Assembly: GCF_037975245.1 (NCBI RefSeq)
Contig: NC_092565.1
Span: forward strand, 24,117,999-24,181,998
Direction of reading: 5' to 3'
Origin: Apostichopus japonicus
Lineage: Eukaryota > Echinodermata > Holothuroidea > Aspidochirotida > Stichopodidae
DNA: 64,000 bases
The stretch's first letter is position 1, and each line of letters opens with the position of its first letter. The translations under genes were made by a program, and so were the position numbers. This document shows positions 12,001 through 21,500 of this stretch, in pieces. The notes under the pieces are model-generated. The model did not search any database and was not told where the DNA came from. It saw only the letters and a list, made by a program, of their open reading frames with translations.

Positions 12001-15000
12001 CTGTTAAATTACAAAGCATAATACTGCCCCCTGCGAAAAAAAAATATAACCTACACCGTCTTCAGTACAGACCCTGACCTTCAGCAGTGACTCTGAAGAT
12101 GGTAGTCCTCTCGTGTGAGTTTATATCATACAAAGAACTGTTAAATTACAAAGCATAATACTGCACCCTGCGAAAAAAATATAACCTACACCAACTTCAG
12201 TACAGACCCTGACCTTCAGCAGTGACTCTGAAGATGGTAGTCCTCTCATGTGAGTTTATATCATACAAAGAACTGTTATATTAGAAAGCATAATACTGCC
12301 CGCTGCGTAATAAATATAACCTACACCGTCTTCAGTACAGACCCTGACCTTCAGCAGTGACTCTGAAGATGGTAGTCCTCTCGTGTGAGTTTATATCATA
12401 CAAAGAACTGTTAAATTACAAAGCATAATACTGCTCCCTGCGAAAAATATATAACCTACACCGTCTTCAGTACAGACCCTGACCTTCAGCAGTGACTCTG
12501 AAGATGGTAGTCCTCTCGTGTGAGTTTATATCATACAAAGAACTGTTAAATTACAAAGCATAATACTGCCCCCTGCGAAAAAAATGTAACCTACACCGTC
12601 TTCAGTACAGACCCTGACCTTCAGCAGTGACTCTGAAGATGGTAGTCCTCTCGTGTGAGTTTATATCATACAAAGAACTGTTAAATTACAAAGCATAATA
12701 CTGCACCCTGCGAAAAAATATAACCTACACCAACTTCAGCACAGACCCTGACCTTCAGCAGTGACTCTGAAGATGGTAGTCCTCTCATGTGAGTTTATAT
12801 CAAACAAAGAACTGTTATATTAGAAAGCATAATACTGCCCCCTGCGTAAAAAATGTAACCTACACCGTCTTCAGTACAGACCCTGACCTTCAGCAGTGAC
12901 TCTGAAGATGGTAGTCCTCTCGTGTGAGTTTATATCATACAAAGAACTGTTATATTAGAAAGCATAATACTGCCCCCTGCGAAAAAGATATAACCTACAC
13001 CGTCTTCAGCACAGACCCTGACCTTCAGCAGTGACTCTGAAGATGGTAGTCCTCTCGTGTGAGTTTATATCATACAAAGAACTGTTAAATTAGAAAGCAT
13101 AATACTGCCCCCTGCGTAAAAAATATAACCTACAGCGTCTTCAGTACAGACCCTGACCTTCAGCAGTGACTCTGAAGATGGTAGTCCTCTCGTGTGAGTT
13201 TATATCATACAAAGAACTGTTAAATTACAAAGCATAATACTGCACCCTGCGAAAAAATATAACCTACACCAACTTCAGCACAGACCCTGACCTTCAGCAG
13301 TGACTCTGAAGATGGTAGTCCTCTCATGTGAGTTTATATCAAACAAAGAACTGTTATATTAGAAAGCATAATACTGCCCCCTGCGTAAAAAATGTAACCT
13401 ACACCGTCTTCAGTACAGACCCTGACCTTCAGCAGTGACTCTGAAGATGGTAGTCCTCTCGTGTGAGTTTATATCATACAAAGAACTGTTATATTAGAAA
13501 GCATAATACTGCCCCCTGCGAAAAAGATATAACCTACACCGTCTTCAGCACAGACCCTGACCTTCAGCAGTGACTCTGAAGATGGTAGTCCTCTCGTGTG
13601 AGTTTATATCATACAGAGAACTGTTAAATTAGAAAGCATAATACTGCCCCCTGCGTAAAAAATATAACCTACAGCGTCTTCAGTACAGACCCTGACCTTC
13701 AGCAGTGACTCTGAAGATGGTAGTCCTCTCGTGTGAGTTTATATCATACAAAGAACTGTTATATTAGAAAGCATAATACTGCCCCCTGCGAAAAAGATAT
13801 AACCTACACCGTCTTCAGCACAGACCCTGACCTTCAGCAGTGACTCTGAAGATGGTAGTCCTCTCATGTGAGTTTATATCATACAAAGAACTGTTGTATT
13901 AGAAAGCATAATACTGCCCCCTGCGTAAAAAATATAACCTACACCAACTTCAGCACAGACCCTGACCTTCAGCAGTGACTCTGAAGATGGTAGTCCTCTC
14001 ATGTGAGTTTATATCAAACAAAGAACTGTTATATTAGAAAGCATAATACTGCCCCCTGCGTAAAAAATATAACCTACACCAACTGCAGTACAGACCCTGA
14101 CCTTCAGCAGTGACTCTGAAGATGGTAGTCCTCTCATGTGAGTTTATATCATACAAAGAACTGTTATATTAGAAAGCATAATACTGCCCCCTGCGAAAAA
14201 GATATGACCTACACCAACTTCAGCACAGACCCTGACCTTCAGCAGTGACTCTGAAGATGGTAGTCCTCTCATGTGAGTTTATATCATACAAAGAACTGTT
14301 GTATTAGAAAGCATAATACTGCCCCCTGCGTAAAAAATATAACCTACACCAACTGCAGTACAGACCCTGACCTTCAGCAGTGACTCTGAAGATGGTAGTC
14401 CTCTCATGTGAGTTTATATCATACAAAGAACTGTTATATTAGAAAGCATAATACTGCCCCCTGCGAAAAAGATATGACCTACACCGTCTTCAGCACAGAC
14501 CCTGACCTTCAGCAGTGACTCTGAAGATGGTAGTCCTCTCATGTGAGTTTATATCATACAAAGAACTGTTGTATTAGAAAGCATAATACTGCCCCCTGCG
14601 TAAAAAATATAACCTACACCAACTGCAGTACAGACCCTGACCTTCAGCAGTGACTCTGAAGATGGTAGTCCTCTCGTGTGAGTTTATATCATACAAAGAA
14701 CTGTTATATTAGAAAGCATAATACTGCCCCCTGCGAAAAAGATATAACCTACACCGTCTTCAGCACAGACCCTGACCTTCAGCAGTGACTCTGAAGATGG
14801 TAGTCCTCTCATGTGAGTTTATATCATACAAAGAACTGTTATATTAGAAAGCATAATACTGCCCCCTGCGAAAAAAATATAACCTACACCAACTTCAGTA
14901 CAGACCCTGACCTTCAGCAGTGACTCTGAAGATGGTAGTCCTCTCATGTGAGTTTATATCATACAAAGAACTGTTATATTAGAAAGCATAATACTGCCCC

Positions 15001-15268
15001 CTGCGAAAAAAATATAACCTACACCGTCTTCAGTACAGACCCTGACCTTCAGCAGTGACTCTGAAGATGGTAGTCCTCTCATGTGAGTTTATATCATACA
15101 AAGAACTGTTAAATTAAGAAACATAATACTGCCCCCTGCGAAAAAAATGTAACCTACACCGTGTTCAGTAATGACTTTTAACCATTTTTTCTCTATGTCT
15201 CTTTCAGGAAACCCAAGAGAAATGCAAGAATCTTGAAAGTTTTGAATTATAATGATGAAAGCGATTAA
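1..15268 (+). CDS. NCAPG: NCAPG, condensin I non-SMC subunit G, 3' nine exons (5' end outside window)
   Basis: Nine exons (1-98, 1106-1277, 5283-5453, 6060-6269, 7675-7732, 8129-8225, 8483-8602, 11595-11708, 15208-15268) join in one open frame of 1101 nt, 366 residues plus TAA. All introns are GT-AG and every phase agrees. The first three exons match the C-terminal Cnd3/HEAT region of vertebrate CAP-G: LLLLWYNPTTEDDTRLRQ, then ESFEEAFLPTLQTLFNAP, then SVHDSLSIKICNSVL. The later exons encode a tail rich in Glu, Lys and Ser with SDSED-type acidic serine sites, ending NYNDESD. From knowledge of the family, CAP-G is the HEAT-repeat subunit of condensin I; it binds the CAP-H kleisin and DNA during mitotic chromosome compaction. 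The tail looks longer than in vertebrates. Introns carry five tandem arrays, two of which duplicate exon ends. The N-terminal two thirds of the protein lie upstream of position 1. Confidence 0.9.
297..361 (+). repeat. Non-LTR retrotransposon-like 3' tail with (ACTT)n
   Basis: An AT-rich stretch containing gatgaaataaagttttac runs into about five ACTT units. Retroposed elements with a polyadenylation-like motif and a short tandem tail often end this way. No coding part is visible, so the assignment is tentative. Confidence 0.35.
414..528 (+). repeat. Two-copy direct repeat, 67-bp spacing
   Basis: A segment beginning agagatacatcaaat and running through gtagccatagaatcataaa occurs at 414 and again at 481 with few differences. 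It lies in the NCAPG intron 99-1105. The rest of that intron (530-1105) is AT-rich with no other feature I can support. Confidence 0.6.
1106..1277 (+). CDS. NCAPG: NCAPG exon b
   Basis: Acceptor is tcttactgtag at 1095-1105. The first base completes the split Arg codon, followed by SHQESFEEAFLPTLQTLFNA and SPLAEISDSNVAQFLVHL. Ends ATG CAG at donor GTAAAT (1278), phase 0. The 54-bp minisatellite begins about 75 bp downstream. Confidence 0.9.
1352..4876 (+). repeat. 54/50-bp minisatellite, about 65 copies, in an NCAPG intron
   Basis: Tandem units contain the conserved core gatcctcctgcaagcagg, then ctggctgatgtatgta. Unit length alternates mainly between 54 and 50 bp through a 4-bp TATG indel. 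A (TATG)n run expands at about 4637-4680. Nearly every unit carries tattttag, tatttcag or tatattag just before the core, which resembles a 3' splice site. Because 54 is a multiple of three and the unit lacks stops in some frames, long spurious ORFs appear on both strands. A marked variant unit (ctggatgatgtatat) recurs at 2946 and 4031, which shows a ~1085-bp internal duplication. Confidence 0.95.
5012..5078 (-). repeat. tRNA-derived SINE-like fragment
   Basis: On the minus strand it has an A-box-like TAGCTCAGTGG and, about 35 nt on, a B-box-like AGTTCGAGTCA, with a CCTT/AAGG anticodon-like stem between. The T-arm does not pair properly, and the anticodon-like loop is eight rather than seven. 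It reads as a decayed tRNA-derived retroposon, not a working tRNA gene. Confidence 0.45.
5283..5453 (+). CDS. NCAPG: NCAPG exon c
   Basis: Acceptor cttcttttttggcag ends at 5282. The 57 codons begin ETSVHDSLSIKICNSVLADP and end LANKMIR. The donor is GTATCA at 5454, a weaker 5' splice site than its neighbours. Homologous to the last conserved block of CAP-G. Confidence 0.85.
5454..6059 (+). other. NCAPG intron, no further feature seen
   Basis: AT-rich sequence between two NCAPG exons. Short ORFs here have no support. I see no repeats or motifs. Confidence 0.6.
6060..6269 (+). CDS. NCAPG: NCAPG exon d, acidic linker
   Basis: Acceptor gggcttttgtag ends at 6059 and donor GTAAAT begins at 6270. 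The 70 codons begin DSDDKVNRNILKKFVKKMED and continue into a Glu/Asp-rich, low-complexity region (GEEEEREAEA, NTEDEQPNQ). The position and phase (0/0) place it in the disordered tail of CAP-G. Confidence 0.8.
6300..6494 (+). repeat. 44-bp tandem repeat, about 4.5 copies
   Basis: Units start cagataacaatagat and include aagatgtgaagttaac. Copies start at 6302, 6346, 6390, 6433 and 6477. The array begins about 30 bp after the donor of the 6060-6269 exon, but does not include it. Confidence 0.85.
6995..7490 (+). repeat. 14-bp GTAC-rich, CpG-rich tandem array
   Basis: Degenerate units of the type acgtacgctacccg and acgtacggtacccc, dense in palindromes (GTAC, CGTACG, GGTACC). The centre is rich in CpG. 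The left edge (about 7000-7075) and right edge (about 7400-7485) carry TG or CA in the same places. Located in the NCAPG intron 6270-7674. The open frame through it reflects low complexity and is not a gene. Confidence 0.85.
7675..7732 (+). CDS. NCAPG: NCAPG exon e (small)
   Basis: A 58-nt exon between acceptor tttcttgtctccag (ends 7674) and donor GTATGA (7733). Encodes KKPDDTAAGCNRLKETTET and leaves one base that the next exon completes as Glu. Supported by splice sites and frame continuity, not by conserved sequence. Confidence 0.7.
8129..8225 (+). CDS. NCAPG: NCAPG exon f, basic
   Basis: Acceptor ttttgtcgcag ends at 8128 and donor GTAAGA begins at 8226. Encodes PSFKTPAVPRSKGRSKKTPA and then a Lys-rich stretch. 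It resembles the basic, TP-containing tail of vertebrate CAP-G. Phases fit both neighbours. Confidence 0.8.
8483..8602 (+). CDS. NCAPG: NCAPG exon g, seed of the 134-bp array
   Basis: Acceptor actttgtttcag ends at 8482 and donor GTAAGG begins at 8603. Encodes KDSLPDEEEETQPARESGKK, then TRGSRRNKTAASESQERFT with two bases left over. The 3' half of this exon, with its donor and the start of the intron, is tandemly repeated through 10060. Confidence 0.85.
8534..10060 (+). repeat. 134/119-bp array duplicating NCAPG exon end plus donor, about 12 copies
   Basis: Each unit contains the exon motif acaagaggcagcaggagg, the exon end attcacctg, then GTAAGG or GCAAGG, then the first part of the intron. 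Copies of the acaaga motif lie at 8544 (the real exon), 8681, 8815, 8949, 9083, 9217, 9351, 9470, 9589, 9708, 9827 and 9946. Spacing is 134 bp, falling to 119 bp after a 15-bp deletion in the exon-derived part. Donor-like sites alternate between GT and GC. Confidence 0.95.
10294..11490 (+). mobile_element. Hairpin-ended interspersed element (possible Helitron/Helentron-like)
   Basis: Starts with a 28-nt near-perfect palindrome (AGCTCATACC...GGTGTGAGCT, one mismatch that is a G-U wobble in RNA) at 10294-10321. It ends near a related GGTATGAGCTT at about 11452, followed by a small hairpin GCACC-ATT-GGTGC (11465-11477). Repeated 'aaacttggacacaa' and 'ggtcaaaggtca' phrases run through the body. 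The layout recalls abundant non-autonomous invertebrate elements with terminal hairpins. The class is inferred, and a poly-G-rich insertion near 11340-11385 seems nested inside. Confidence 0.45.
11595..11708 (+). CDS. NCAPG: NCAPG exon h, seed of the ~135-bp array
   Basis: Acceptor tttgtctttcag ends at 11594. After one base completing the split codon it encodes DSAEKQVTQEEKQKTRSSKK, then IQTLTFSSDSEDGSPL with two bases over at donor GTGAGT (11709). The SDSEDGSPL end has acidic serine sites of casein-kinase-2 type. Its last ~48 bases and donor are repeated about 26 times downstream. Confidence 0.85.
11655..15165 (+). repeat. ~135-bp array duplicating NCAPG exon-h end plus donor, about 26 copies
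   Basis: Every unit carries cagaccctgaccttcagcag, then tgactctgaagatgg, tagtcctctc, (G/A)T and GTGAGT, followed by ~85 bp of intron-derived sequence. The first copy is the real exon end (11661-11708). By eye the exon-derived part and donor vary at about one position, while the intron part varies at ten or more (aaattac/atattag/gtattag, gcgaaaa/gcgtaaa, accgtc/accaac/agcgtc). Variant units recur with a 539-bp period at 12841/13380 and 13131/13670, a four-unit higher-order repeat. Confidence 0.97.
15208..15268 (+). CDS. NCAPG: NCAPG terminal coding exon
   Basis: Acceptor tctatgtctctttcag ends at 15207. The first base completes Val, then KPKRNARILKVLNYNDESD and TAA at 15266-15268. This short basic-then-acidic end is comparable to the end of vertebrate CAP-G. 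Confidence 0.85.
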
Positions 15269-15838
15269 CTTCCTCCATGAAAATAATCTCCATCAGCAAA
15301 GATCAAGTAGATTTTGAGTGGATGTCACACTTTTTATCAAAATGAGGGGTGCATTTATGGTAATGGTCTTTGCTGCTGTGAATTCCACATTCCAATCTGT
15401 ATGAAGTTGGTTTAATATTTTGGCATATTGATTTGGTCCTGTGAATGTATAACATCAATGATTAATAATGGTAATCCAAGGGTATCTTTTTGCAAAGGAA
15501 TTGATGTTACAAATCTTAACTTGTAATTTTGCTTTGATATTTTAATAGCTGAGATGAACATAAAGGTATACACTATATCTATACCATGTAATGATGTTAA
15601 ACATTTTTGTACCCTGTTACTCCCTACCTGAAAGTCACCACCTCTGCTTTGAATGTTACAAGTAGTCAATAACAAAACTGTAATCTATGTATGCAATGCC
15701 ATTCTTTATCAGATGTCAAGATTTTTTTATATTTTTTATTGTCTGTAGTTTCTTCCCCCCACCCTCTTTTAGTTATTCTTTAAGTTTAATGGGTCACTCA
15801 CTGTACACTTCATTTTAAATGTTTACTTCTTACCCTGG

Positions 15839-15844
15839 AATAAA
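15839..15844 (+). promoter_or_regulatory. Candidate NCAPG polyadenylation signal
   Basis: AATAAA about 570 nt after the NCAPG stop, the first canonical hexamer I find in the 3' flank. The cleavage site is not determined. Confidence 0.5.
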
Positions 15845-17348
15845 AGGTTTGCCCATGGCCCACCCATGCTATGATTGTTGCAACTAGCCTTTAAACATGT
15901 ACATACAAGTGTCTTTTATTTCATCAATTTAAATTGGGCTGTATCTATCAGTTTGGTTTTGTCTTTAATTTCCCTATGATATCAATTTGTATTTCATCTT
16001 GTAGGTTGCATGGAGCCACACTTTATTCCAACCAATCTTTAACAAATTCTCAAGTTTTTCATAAAGAATAAGTTCATGATACTCAAGATATTAGGTCCAA
16101 TATTGAAAATTTGAAGAAATATATCAAAAAGCAGGTATCTCTCCTGCAGGAGGTGATAATTGAGCTAACAGGAACAGTTAATCTATGGATGCTATATACA
16201 CTCAGCTAAAATGATTTATTCATTATCTGCTGTACAGGTATACTCTTCTAAGATGATTGCATTTTAAGAACTATTCACATCCATGTTAAACATTAGTCAG
16301 AATAGTTTGCCTTTTGAAGCTAAGAAAACAATGAAAAACAGATATTAACTACTGTAAGATAAAATAGGTACTTATCAAGGACTCACATCTAATAACACAT
16401 TTGTAATTCAGGTATGTTTGCATTGTCTTATACATATGTAAAGTATTTTCTCATTATGCTAATTACTATTATTCAAATGAACAACATTCAGTACCCTGTC
16501 TGTATATATTTAAGACCTTTATCTTCAAACTAATCAATGTAGGCTTTTCCACTTTTTTGTCTAAGCAGGAATAGATTCTCTAGAGTTACTATATCTGTAT
16601 GTTTTGTTCGTTTTAATTTTCATCTAAACTCACGTAGCAAAGCCACAAACTCTAAGGCAATGGTATGCAAACTGTGGGGGGGGGGGGAGGGACATGGTTT
16701 AAAGGTGGAGTACAGTGGGAAATGTTGTATACCCATCTCCCCCCCCCCCCCCACACACACACACTGTAGCACATGATGAACTTCGCTGGTTTCTGCAGAG
16801 ATCCAACACCCATGCTGTGAGCTGGGTATGTAGATGGATCCACAAGTGATCTTAATACATTGTTATAGTAAGTCATAATAATATCACATGTGACTGCCCT
16901 ATATGGAGAATTGAATTGATTAGGTGGCTCATGTGGCAAAACAATTTGTACCTTGTAACAAACAGACTAACAAATGGAAGAGGTACATTATTATGATGGA
17001 TTCAAGATGATTTGTATTTACAACAGCATTTGGGAATTTCATCAATTAAGACAACTCATATTGTAAATCATCGATACAATGTAACAATAATAGAAATGAG
17101 AGTTTATAATATCAATGCACATTTTCTGGAATTAGAAACATCCAATATTTATAAAAATAAATTTGACTAGACAATATGCAACATTTCCAGTGTCACAACT
17201 TACATGCTGAAATTAAACAGTAATTAAGTTACACTGCTATTTATTAATTTACACAGTTATTAATTTACACTGGTTTTATGCTGAAAATATTTTCAATATG
17301 CTAATTTTATACTACAAATGCTGTTTGTAGATGGATAGTTGCCCTTAC

Positions 17349-17396
17349 AGGCACTGAAGACTCGCCCCAAACCGCGTGCTCGAGTCTTCACACCCT
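17349..17396. mobile_element. 48-bp foldback remnant of a TTAA MITE
   Basis: Almost only termini: AGGCACTGAAGACTCG at the left and CGAGTCTTCACACCCT at the right, flanked by TTAC and TTAA. The same termini bound the 357-bp element at 32965-33321, so this is probably an internally deleted relative. Confidence 0.6.
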
Positions 17397-18376
17397 TTAA
17401 TTTTCATTTCATTCCTACACTGAAATCCCATTCTCTGGTGACCATGCACTTGATTTTACATAATGCTGTTCATTTTGCATAAAGAGATCTTTTACCCTTC
17501 CTATATATCATCTACATGAAGGGTTTTTAACAGGCAGCCCGCAGGCCAAATTTGGTTGGCAAAGGATTTCAATCGGGCCCCAAAGAAAACAAAATGGTCT
17601 ACAATCTTGCACTACAGGGGTATGTTAGGCCCTTAAGGTGTTAGGCTTGAGCATTCTACTGACCTACCATGCACATCACTTACTCTTTGTAGAGTGAGAC
17701 TTAAATGTATTTGTCTCTCTGACCCTTTGCTCCAATCCCTGTTATTCTTTTGCCCTCTTAGAATCCCTTATCTGTTTTGATTACTTTTCAAAGAAGTAAA
17801 GGTTACCTTGATTTTCACATATTTCATATTTGTAAATAAACCACTTTTGCTCACTCCAGACAAAGCCATGCTGCTTGCAAAAATCCTATCAAAAGATATA
17901 CCACTGAAGATGGGTTGGGAATTACACATTGCATCTCAAAGGCTACATATAATGCACCAAATTAGGCCTGCTAAAATTGCCTTGAAAGTAACGTACAAAC
18001 ATTTTTTTCAGATTCAGTACAGTACATTACCAGACACTGAGAAAGCATTATACCTCAATTAATATGAAAGCAAATTTTGGCAGTAATAGAGAGATAGAAA
18101 ACAGCCCTATGACTTTATAATGTATTTGTGTTTATAACTGTTTTTAATCTCCCCATTACACAACTACAAATGCTCCCATGTTTTCTGTCTTTTACTGAAC
18201 AACACAAGTACACAACAAGACAACAGTTGAAGTAATCTGATATCCTCAGTACGTCTGATTCTGGTCTCTGAAATTCCAACCATGTATCACATCAAGCAAC
18301 AGTAATGATGTAACAATGCCTGGTCATAAAGAGGCCACACTTTAGTTACATATTATGATCTTCCCAGCATGCATCA

Positions 18377-18532
18377 TTATGAGATGACTGGTCCTGCTGA
18401 TAGTTTTCTAACGCTGTTAAATGACGACAGCTTCTGGCCGGCTACATTGGTTACGATCCCCTTGGACTGAAGGTTGGCTTGTTTTTCTCTTCGTTTTTCC
18501 AATTCTTTCCATCGACTTTCCTCAAGAGTTTG
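18377..18532 (-). CDS. CFAP99: CFAP99 last coding exon
   Basis: Acceptor cttcttaacag. Encodes QTLEESRWKELEKRREKQAN, then LQSKGIVTNVAGQKLSSFNS and VRKLSAGPVIS, with TAA at 18379-18377. Confidence 0.85.
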   Translation of the reverse strand, partial: QTLEESRWKELEKRREKQANLQSKGIVTNVAGQKLSSFNSVRKLSAGPVIS

Positions 18533-21500
18533 CTGTTAAGAAGAGATGCAAGTCAATTGTATTGGTACTTAAATGTCATTAGACAAAGTATTAAAGAAAA
18601 TTAAAACAGGAGACAATTTAAAGGTGCAAAGATTATCATAATATCACACAGAAACACAAATTGGTTAATATACATTTTACCTGCTATGAAAGTATGTGGA
18701 TTTAAGACTGCATTAGTAAAATACTTTATGAGCTTTGATATTCAACATGTAAAATCCCTCTTAAAAATAAGAATAGTCCTAGAACTAAAATAAACTTCAA
18801 TGCAAGACAATGGAACTATTTGGAATTAACATATATAGAATATGACAAGCAGAACAATGGAACTGCCATAGAAGTTCCTTCTGCTAACTATTAACTAACA
18901 TAAATGATCTAAGAGGTTAAAGTTCATCAGTATTAAAATTTGAGAAAGCTTATTCCTGGGTTTCACAATACCCAAAATCACTTTCAAACATTGAGACTAT
19001 TTCTATTTGATAATTTCAAGTGTTTCAGTGAAGAAATGCTTTGAGGTTAGCAGTGCAATGTGTTTTATACTGATATTTTATTCTGATTATATGCTGATGC
19101 ATTCCACAGCTTTATTGCCTTCAAAATTAACATTTATTGCCAAGGTAAATAATTTTAACAGACTACAAAAGCAAAATATTATATCTTGCTAATCTACAAC
19201 GTTTTGCTTTGACGGCCTCACCTTTTGTTTTCCGAGATTTTTGGTCCTAGCCGATGCCTGTCTGTTTGGTGATACTTTCATCTCCTTGGATGCCTTCAGC
19301 CTCTCCTCTCGTTTTTTCTCTAGCTGTGCCTGGAGATCTTGTAATTTAGGGTCCTTCAACACTTGTTTCTGTTTCTGCAGTTTCTTTGCCTCATTCCTGC
19401 AGGAATTTTAGAATTTAGAAATCAAAATAAAGAACCTATATCTCAGATAAAGTACTCATAAGATGCTATTAAGGACAAATCAACATGTCTGGTCATTTAA
19501 AGGGGTTGTGGGTATACATGTACCACAGTTTGAGGTCTAGTACTCATAAGATGCTATTAAGGACAAATCAACATGTCTGGTCATTTAAAGGGGTTGTGGG
19601 TATACATGTACCACAGTTTGAGGTCTAGTACTCATAAGATGCTATTAAGGACAAATCAACATGTCTGGTCATTTAAAGGGGTTGTGGGTATACATGTACC
19701 ACAGTTTGAGGTCTAGTACTCATAAGATGCTATTAAGGACAAATCAACATGTCTGGTCATTTAAAAGGCAACACTGACAAAACTTCAATAGTTCAAAAAG
19801 CTATAAACAGAGATTTGAGATCCTTATTGTTGAACAGGCTGGGAAATCAAACAAGTAGTAAATTGTCAGTGCTTAGAGGAAAGTCATGCTTGCTATTGTC
19901 AGCATTTTCTTTTTCATTCTATGCAGAGAGGGACCTTTCACCTGAACCAAGCTGCTTTATGATTGTTAATATTTGCACTAAAACAGATCATATTCTCTGA
20001 CTATCAAGTTCCTTCTATATATATATATATATATTTGTTATGACTTAGTATTTTATTACCTGTTTTGTGTAGCTTGACCCTCAGCAGCCCTGTGTCTTGA
20101 GATCTGTTTGATTGTTTCCATTAACATTTGATCTTTGGCTTCTTTAGCCTCTAAGATGTCATCTCTTTTATTCTCTAACGTCTCTTCATCAGCAATCTTA
20201 AGGAAGGCCAGTCTCTCTTTAAGCTAAAAACAGTAAACAATGTAGATTAAAATATATAAAAAAAACCTGAATGTCTGAAAAGTTGAAATAGGATATGCAG
20301 ATGGCCAAAACAGAAACACACCCAAACAAAAACAAAAAACCTCTATAAAGGAATATTTTTGCAGTAAATTACTCAATTTGGTTATATATGTTTCTTAATT
20401 TTATTGTATTCCTGACATAAGTAAAGCAAAATGAACAATATTATCAGAATTATATAAAATTGATAATTTGTCTTATGGCTATTGTAACCAAGTTTGTCAT
20501 ATTTTTTAATTTGATTCCATTTGTTTTTTTCCTTCTTAGTCTCCAGGATCAGAATGAATGAAAACTTGGAGATAAGTTTTGTTTGTTATTGACAATTAGA
20601 AATGTAATGCTTACCTCAGCAATGGACATCTCAGAAAGCAAGGCATGACCAGCTGTAGCGGTCCAGTCCACCAGCTTAGTTCTATCCTTAGGTAACGCCT
20701 CCATTGCTCGGATTTGCTGAATCAGTTCAACTTTTCGCTTCATATCCTCTTCGGCCTGTAAAAGGCAGAAACATCAGAGAACATTACAGCATCTCGTAGA
20801 GTATGGTTTGTACATCACAGCATTAAGTCACAACCTCACCCGAGTTATTTCACAACGGTCAGTTTCTTAATTCCTTCCCCCACACAGACACCCTCACCTT
20901 TAAACTACCAATTGGTTACTTTTGGCCTTGAGATAGGTGTCAGAAAATGCATACTGTTGACATTACACATACTTGGTACACAGAAGTCCAACAATAGCTG
21001 AACCAAAAGTCCAGTAATGGTAATAAAGTTCTATGATATAGGTCACTTAATATAACTGTTTCCATACAAATAATACTTGTAAGAAGACAGACATTACAAT
21101 TGCTGGTTGTGCAAGATTGAAAGATGACCAACCACACTTAATTCCCCCCCCCCCCCCTCCGGCCTGCCACCCAAACAATATTAGAAAGCAAACAAGAAAA
21201 TGAAACGAAAGTTAAAACTGCAAGTGAGTTTTATAGTTACCTCTTCAAAGGCTTGTTTCAGAAGTTCTCTGCTTTCTTCACTGACTTCAGCAACTGTATT
21301 ATTTAATAAATAGAAGGTACTGTTACTTAGATATAATCACATCAGATGAAATGTATAATCAAATAAATAGAAGGTACTGTTACTTAGATATAATCACATC
21401 AGATGAACTGTATAATCAAATAAATAGAAGGTACTGTTACTTAGATATAATCACATCAGATGAACTGTATAATCAAATAAATAGAAGGTACTGTTACTTA

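Larger units (their letters stand above)
15269..18376. other. Spacer between the convergent NCAPG and CFAP99 3' ends
   Basis: Contains the NCAPG 3' UTR, a facing poly-G run (about 16675) and poly-C run (about 16740) that could fold together, and a 48-bp MITE remnant at 17349-17396. CFAP99's 3' UTR should lie just below 18377; variant signals (rc ATTAAA at 18143-18148) are possible. The ORF at 17808-18062 has no recognisable content. Confidence 0.55.

Noticed and set aside
16675-16752. Poly-G/poly-C pair as a functional hairpin
   Set aside because: Mononucleotide runs of this kind are scattered through the window. No conserved flanking structure supports a function.
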